Translations under genes and position numbers: made by a program
Source: Frankiaceae bacterium
Lineage (GTDB): Bacteria > Actinomycetota > Actinomycetes > JAVEEB01
Direction of reading: 5' to 3'
DNA length: 15,887 bases
Assembly (NCBI GenBank): GCA_030840665.1
Contig: JAVEEB010000282.1
Coordinates: 1 to 15,887 of the forward strand
Notes under the pieces: generated by a model
Databases searched by the model: none
The model's input: the letters and a program-made list of their open reading frames with translations, nothing else
What the model was told of the DNA's origin: nothing
Part shown: piece after piece, positions 13,064 through 15,887 of the stretch
Numbering within the stretch: the stretch's first letter is position 1
Layout: every line of letters starts with the position of its first letter

Positions 13064-14320
13064 ATGACCGACGTCGCCACCGAAATTGTGGGCACTCTCG
13101 CCTCCCTGCTCCACGACCCCGAACCCCCTCTTGCCGTGCGCGCGTGGGACGGGTCGTCGGCCGGGCCGCCGACAGCACCCACGACCCTCGTGTTCCGTTC
13201 CCGGCAGGCCCTCCATCGCATCCTGTGGCGGCCGAATGAGCTCGGCCTTGCCCGTGCGTACGTGAGCGGTGAGATCGACCTCGAGGGCGACGTCTTCGCG
13301 CTCGTGAAGCTGCGTGACCGGATGGGCGGTGGCGGCGAGGCTCCTCTGACGACCAGATCGAAGCTGCACCTGGGCCGCAGCGTCTTGAAGCTGGCGGGCC
13401 TGCACCGCAACCCGGCGCCGCCGAAGGAAGAGGCGCGGGTGAGCGGCCGCCTGCACAGCAAGTCGCGCGACGCGGAGGCCATCTCCCACCACTACGACGT
13501 CGGCAACGATTTCTACCGGCTCGTTCTCGGCGAGTCGATGACGTATTCCTGTGCTTACTGGACAGACGGCGGCACCTTGGCTGACGCACAGGCCGCGAAG
13601 CACGACCTCGTGTGCCGCAAGTTGGCGCTGGCGCCGGGGATGCGCGTGCTCGACGTCGGGTGCGGCTGGGGAGCGTTCCTCATCCATGCGGCCAAGCGGT
13701 ACGGCGTGCACGGGGTCGGCGTGACGTTGTCGCACGAGCAGGCCACGTACGCGCGGAAGAGAGTGGCCGACGAAGGCGTGGCAGACCTCATCGAGATCCG
13801 GGTGCAGGACTACCGCGACGTCACCGACGGGCCCTTCGACGCGATCTCCAGTGTCGGGATGGCCGAGCATGTCGGCTTGGCGCATTTGCCTGCGTACACA
13901 GGAAAGTTGTACGCCTTGCTCCGTCCGGGTGGTCGCCTCCTCAACCACGCGATCAGCCGCCGGCCGGGGAAGGCCGAGGCCCTGGAAGGGTTCATGGGCC
14001 GGTACGTGTTCCCGGACGGCGAGCTGCAGCCGATCGGCACCATGACGTCCGCCATCGAGGAGGCGGGCTTCGAGGTGCGCGACGTGCAGGCCCTCCGCGA
14101 GCACTACGGCCTGACCTTGCGGGCGTGGGTGGACAACCTGCAGGCCAACTGGGCCGAAGCCGTGGCCCTGACCTCCGAGGGCCGCGCGCGCGTGTGGTTG
14201 CTCTACATGGCGGGATCGGCGGTCGGGTTCGAGACGAATCGGCTGGGCGTGACGCAGGTGCTGGCCGTGAAACCCGCCGATGGCGGCGCGTCCGCCATGC
14301 CCTTGCAACGGGCGCTGTGA
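13064..14320 (+). CDS. Cyclopropane-fatty-acyl-phospholipid synthase family methyltransferase
   Basis: This 418-residue SAM-dependent enzyme would modify double bonds of membrane phospholipid acyl chains to a methylene bridge or a methyl/methylene branch. Seen features are AISHHYDVGNDFYRLVLGESMTYSCAYW (with C163), SAM motif I VLDVGCGWGAF (D197 to G203) and GVTLSHEQ. QDYRD, SVGMAEHVG (conserved acidic residue) and the C-terminal LREHYGLTLRAWVDN also fit. The N-terminal 100 residues hold the family's lipid-binding-like region (ELGLARAYVSGEIDLEGD). Length is normal. In actinobacteria some members make 10-methyl branched acids with an adjacent FAD-dependent reductase; no such partner is present here, so I do not choose between products. 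ATG 13064 has AAGGAG four bases upstream; an extension to 13019 is less likely. Gene stop is 13 bp from that of the convergent gene. Confidence 0.92.
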   Translation: MTDVATEIVGTLASLLHDPEPPLAVRAWDGSSAGPPTAPTTLVFRSRQALHRILWRPNELGLARAYVSGEIDLEGDVFALVKLRDRMGGGGEAPLTTRSKLHLGRSVLKLAGLHRNPAPPKEEARVSGRLHSKSRDAEAISHHYDVGNDFYRLVLGESMTYSCAYWTDGGTLADAQAAKHDLVCRKLALAPGMRVLDVGCGWGAFLIHAAKRYGVHGVGVTLSHEQATYARKRVADEGVADLIEIRVQDYRDVTDGPFDAISSVGMAEHVGLAHLPAYTGKLYALLRPGGRLLNHAISRRPGKAEALEGFMGRYVFPDGELQPIGTMTSAIEEAGFEVRDVQALREHYGLTLRAWVDNLQANWAEAVALTSEGRARVWLLYMAGSAVGFETNRLGVTQVLAVKPADGGASAMPLQRAL

Positions 14321-14333
14321 CGTCAGGCCGAGC

Positions 14334-14831
14334 CTAGGTCGCGCGCCCCTCGTCGAGCAGCCGCAGCTGCGTCACGACTTCGTGGGCGGAGACGTACGCG
14401 GGCGATAGGGCGTGCGTCATGGCGCGAAGCTCGCGTTCGGGGACGAGACGGCCGACCGGCGGTTTGCCGGCGCGCAACGCGACGAAGAGCACGAAACCCG
14501 GCCGCGGCAACACCGTGACGTCGACGGTGCGGAACTCCTCGATCGCCGCTTCGACGCTCGCGAGGAAGCGCGCCGTCACGGCCCGGACGTGCTCATGGGC
14601 GCCCGCCCCGATCACGCCGCCACCCGTTGACGTGTACAGGCTGGTCGTGCCGTCGGCGAGACCGACGAGGGTCGCCACTCCGCTCTCCGAGGCCATGTCC
14701 ACGAACGCGCCCCACACGCGGCCCACCGCCACGTCGATCCCCACGTCTGCCGCGTCGGTGGTGCACAACTGCAGGCGCAGTCCCTCGTAGGGCGAGTCTT
14801 TCCCGGCGTTGTCGCTTTTACCGATCCTCAA
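14334..14831 (-). CDS. Conserved hypothetical protein, function unknown
   Basis: This 165-residue soluble protein has no signal peptide or membrane span, and I do not recognise a named family. The core (about residues 34-165) alternates hydrophobic strands and helices: VWGAFVDMASESGVATLVGLADGTTSLYTSTGGGVIGAG, a helix with VRAVTARFLASVEAAIEEF, a strand VTVLPRPGFVLFVAL, and a C-terminal helix SAHEVVTQLRLLDEG. The pattern recalls small alpha-beta sensory or Roadblock-like folds, but that is only an impression. TTG 14831 is taken as the start because GGAGG (CCTCC on plus, 14839-14843) stands seven bases before it, and no ATG or GTG fits as well. It diverges from the ABC transporter genes across a 139-bp spacer with a large palindrome, and is convergent with the cyclopropane synthase. 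Coding status is well supported by the binding site and protein-like composition. Confidence 0.75.
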   Translation of the reverse strand: MRIGKSDNAGKDSPYEGLRLQLCTTDAADVGIDVAVGRVWGAFVDMASESGVATLVGLADGTTSLYTSTGGGVIGAGAHEHVRAVTARFLASVEAAIEEFRTVDVTVLPRPGFVLFVALRAGKPPVGRLVPERELRAMTHALSPAYVSAHEVVTQLRLLDEGRAT

Positions 14832-14849
14832 CGAACACCCTCCAACCAG

Positions 14850-14962
14850 CTAGTGGCGCCGCGGCCCCCGTCGCCCTCATCCCTTGGGATGAGGGCGAGA
14901 TCAGCCCGCCGACCGTAGTGCGATGACGATCTTGACTCATAGCTTTCTTCCTGAGCCACTAG
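14850..14962. repeat. Inverted GCCACTAG boxes next to both divergent ribosome binding sites
   Basis: CTAGTGGC (14850-14857) and GCCACTAG (14955-14962) are exact inverted copies. Read in each gene's own direction, the box lies just before the Shine-Dalgarno: six bases before GGAGG for the minus gene, and overlapping AGGAGG (14961-14966) for the ABC gene. They bracket the palindrome at 14871-14898. Confidence 0.5.
14871..14898. promoter_or_regulatory. 28-bp perfect palindrome, probable operator of the divergent region
   Basis: Arms TCGCCCTCATCCC (14871-14883) and GGGATGAGGGCGA (14886-14898) are fully complementary around TT. Its centre lies 53 bp from the minus-gene TTG start and 86 bp from the ABC ATPase ATG, a place suited to an upstream regulator. 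No T-run follows on either strand, so a terminator is unlikely. As RNA it would form a 12-bp stem with a CUUG loop. The binding protein is unknown. Confidence 0.65.
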
Positions 14963-14970
14963 GAGGAAAC

Positions 14971-15882
14971 ATGATTCAAGTACGAGGACTCACGAAGCGG
15001 TACGGCGAGAAGGTCGCCGTCGACAACATCACCTTCGACGTCCTTCCCGGTCGCGTCACCGGTTTTCTCGGCCCGAACGGGTCCGGCAAGTCGACGACGA
15101 TGCGGGCCATCATCGGCCTCGACCGACCCGACGCCGGCACCGTCAGGGTAAACGGCCAGAGCTACCACGACCTCGAGGCTCCGCTCACGAAGGTCGGGGC
15201 GTTGCTCGAGGCGCGCGCCACGCACCCCGGCCGCAGCGCGCGCAACCACCTGGCCTTCCTCGCGGCGGCAAGCGGCATCGACAGGAAGCGCGTCGATGAA
15301 GTGCTGGGCCTGGTCGGCCTCAGCGATGTCGCCGACAAGCGCGCCAACAACTTCTCGCTCGGTATGGGGCAACGGCTCGGCATCGCCGGCGCCCTCTTGG
15401 GCGATGCGCCCACAGTCCTTTTCGACGAGCCGGTCAACGGCCTCGACCCGGAGGGCATCATCTGGGTGCGCAACCTGCTCAAGGGCCTGGCGCAAGAAGG
15501 TCGCACCGTCCTCATCTCGAGCCACCTCATGGCTGAGATGGCACTGACGGCGGACCACCTCATCGTCATCGGCCGGGGCCGCCTCATCGCCGACAGCTCG
15601 GTCGAGGAATTCGTCAGCACCGCCAGTACGGACGACGTCCTGGTACGGGCGCGCGTGTCGACCGACTTGCGGACTGCGCTCATCGCCAACGGCGCGCTGG
15701 TCACCGACGAGCCCGACGGGGCTCTCGTCGTACGACGAATGGGCGTTGAAGAAGTGGGCCGCCTCGCGGCCGACACGCGCACCGTCCTGCACGAACTCAC
15801 ACCCCGACGCGCATCCTTGGAGGAAGCGTTCATGGAACTCACGAAGGACAGCCTCGAGTACACCGCGCAGGTGGCGTCATGA
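14971..15882 (+). CDS. ABC transporter ATP-binding protein (BcrA/DrrA-like exporter type)
   Basis: This 303-residue ATPase subunit would power an exporter with the permease that begins at its end. Seen features are Walker A GPNGSGKST (34-42), a Q-loop-region segment (KVGALLEAR), signature SLGMGQRLGIAGALL, Walker B TVLFDEPVNGLDPEG with the D-loop, and H-loop ISSHLM. The C-terminal 85 residues (about 215-303) are the accessory domain common in BcrA/DrrA-type ATPases, ending with TPRRASLEEAFMELT. No membrane span is present. Substrates of this type range from peptide antibiotics to unknown compounds, and none can be named here. ATG 14971 is preferred over the upstream 14923 start because AGGAGG (14961-14966) precedes it. 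The palindrome at 14871-14898 upstream suggests dedicated regulation. Its TGA overlaps the next ATG. Confidence 0.94.
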   Translation: MIQVRGLTKRYGEKVAVDNITFDVLPGRVTGFLGPNGSGKSTTMRAIIGLDRPDAGTVRVNGQSYHDLEAPLTKVGALLEARATHPGRSARNHLAFLAAASGIDRKRVDEVLGLVGLSDVADKRANNFSLGMGQRLGIAGALLGDAPTVLFDEPVNGLDPEGIIWVRNLLKGLAQEGRTVLISSHLMAEMALTADHLIVIGRGRLIADSSVEEFVSTASTDDVLVRARVSTDLRTALIANGALVTDEPDGALVVRRMGVEEVGRLAADTRTVLHELTPRRASLEEAFMELTKDSLEYTAQVAS

Positions 15883-15887
15883 GCGCC
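15879..15887 (+). CDS. Start of the next gene, presumed ABC transporter permease (partial)
   Basis: ATG AGC GCC begins at 15879, overlapping the ATPase stop as ATGA and cut off by the window edge. Only three codons are visible. The assignment as permease rests entirely on the usual gene order of two-gene ABC exporters and on the translational-coupling overlap. Confidence 0.4.

Noticed and set aside
11641..13482. Minus-strand open frame of 613 codons opposite pntB and the cyclopropane synthase
   Set aside because: It spans two well-supported plus-strand genes and the spacer between them; composition (His/Arg/Asp-rich) is that of a shadow frame.
12842..14308. Minus-strand open frame of 488 codons opposite the cyclopropane synthase
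   Set aside because: It is antisense to a secure methyltransferase gene and has no recognisable motifs.
14923..14970. Upstream ATG for the ABC ATPase (16 extra residues)
   Set aside because: ATG 14971 has a consensus AGGAGG and the family N-terminus begins there.

Overview
The window is high-GC DNA with dense, short-spaced genes on both strands. GTG and TTG starts, the three-gene pntAA-pntAB-pntB layout, and several families largely confined to actinomycetes (DUF3159, a membrane-anchored sulfite-oxidase-type protein, actinobacterial-style RecQ and PPK2) point to the chromosome of an actinobacterium. I cannot name the genus from sequence alone. No rRNA, tRNA, CRISPR array, insertion sequence or integrase was seen. 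No gene-free stretch exceeds about 165 bp, and this looks like core or near-core chromosome rather than an island.

Layout. (1) 1-1598, minus: RecQ-family helicase running off the left edge. (2) 1728-2408, plus: DUF1345 membrane protein, tail to tail with a small hydrophilic minus-strand protein (2414-2677) that carries a 15-bp tandem repeat. (3) 2841-6281, plus: a 1146-residue cyclic-di-GMP protein with a LacI-like ligand-binding domain, a probable GAF-like segment, PAS, a damaged GGDEF domain and an intact EAL domain. (4) 6346-7962, plus: membrane-anchored molybdopterin oxidoreductase. (5) 7973-8824, minus: polyphosphate kinase 2. (6) 8936-9646, plus: DUF3159 membrane protein, sharing its stop tetranucleotide with a minus-strand DUF1653 protein (9643-9900). 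(7) 10021-12978, plus: proton-translocating transhydrogenase operon, preceded by a putative 14-codon leader ORF. (8) 13064-14320, plus: cyclopropane-fatty-acid-synthase-type methyltransferase. (9) 14334-14831, minus: conserved protein of unknown function, divergent from an ABC exporter ATPase (14971-15882) whose permease begins at the right edge. The last intergenic region holds a 28-bp palindrome.

How the genes fit together. Only two groups are convincingly operonic: pntAA-pntAB-pntB (4-bp stop/start overlaps) and the ABC ATPase with its permease (ATGA overlap). The rest look like single-gene units, often convergent with 5-13 bp between stops. The themes are general physiology: redox balance (transhydrogenase making NADPH from the proton gradient), polyphosphate/nucleotide energy metabolism, membrane lipid modification, c-di-GMP turnover and DNA repair.

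I found no clear new defence or mobile system. The most unusual items are the phosphodiesterase with an internally deleted GGDEF domain behind a one-component-type sensor, the palindrome-centred divergent promoter at 14832-14970, the leader ORF coupled to pntAA, and the repeat-bearing small protein.
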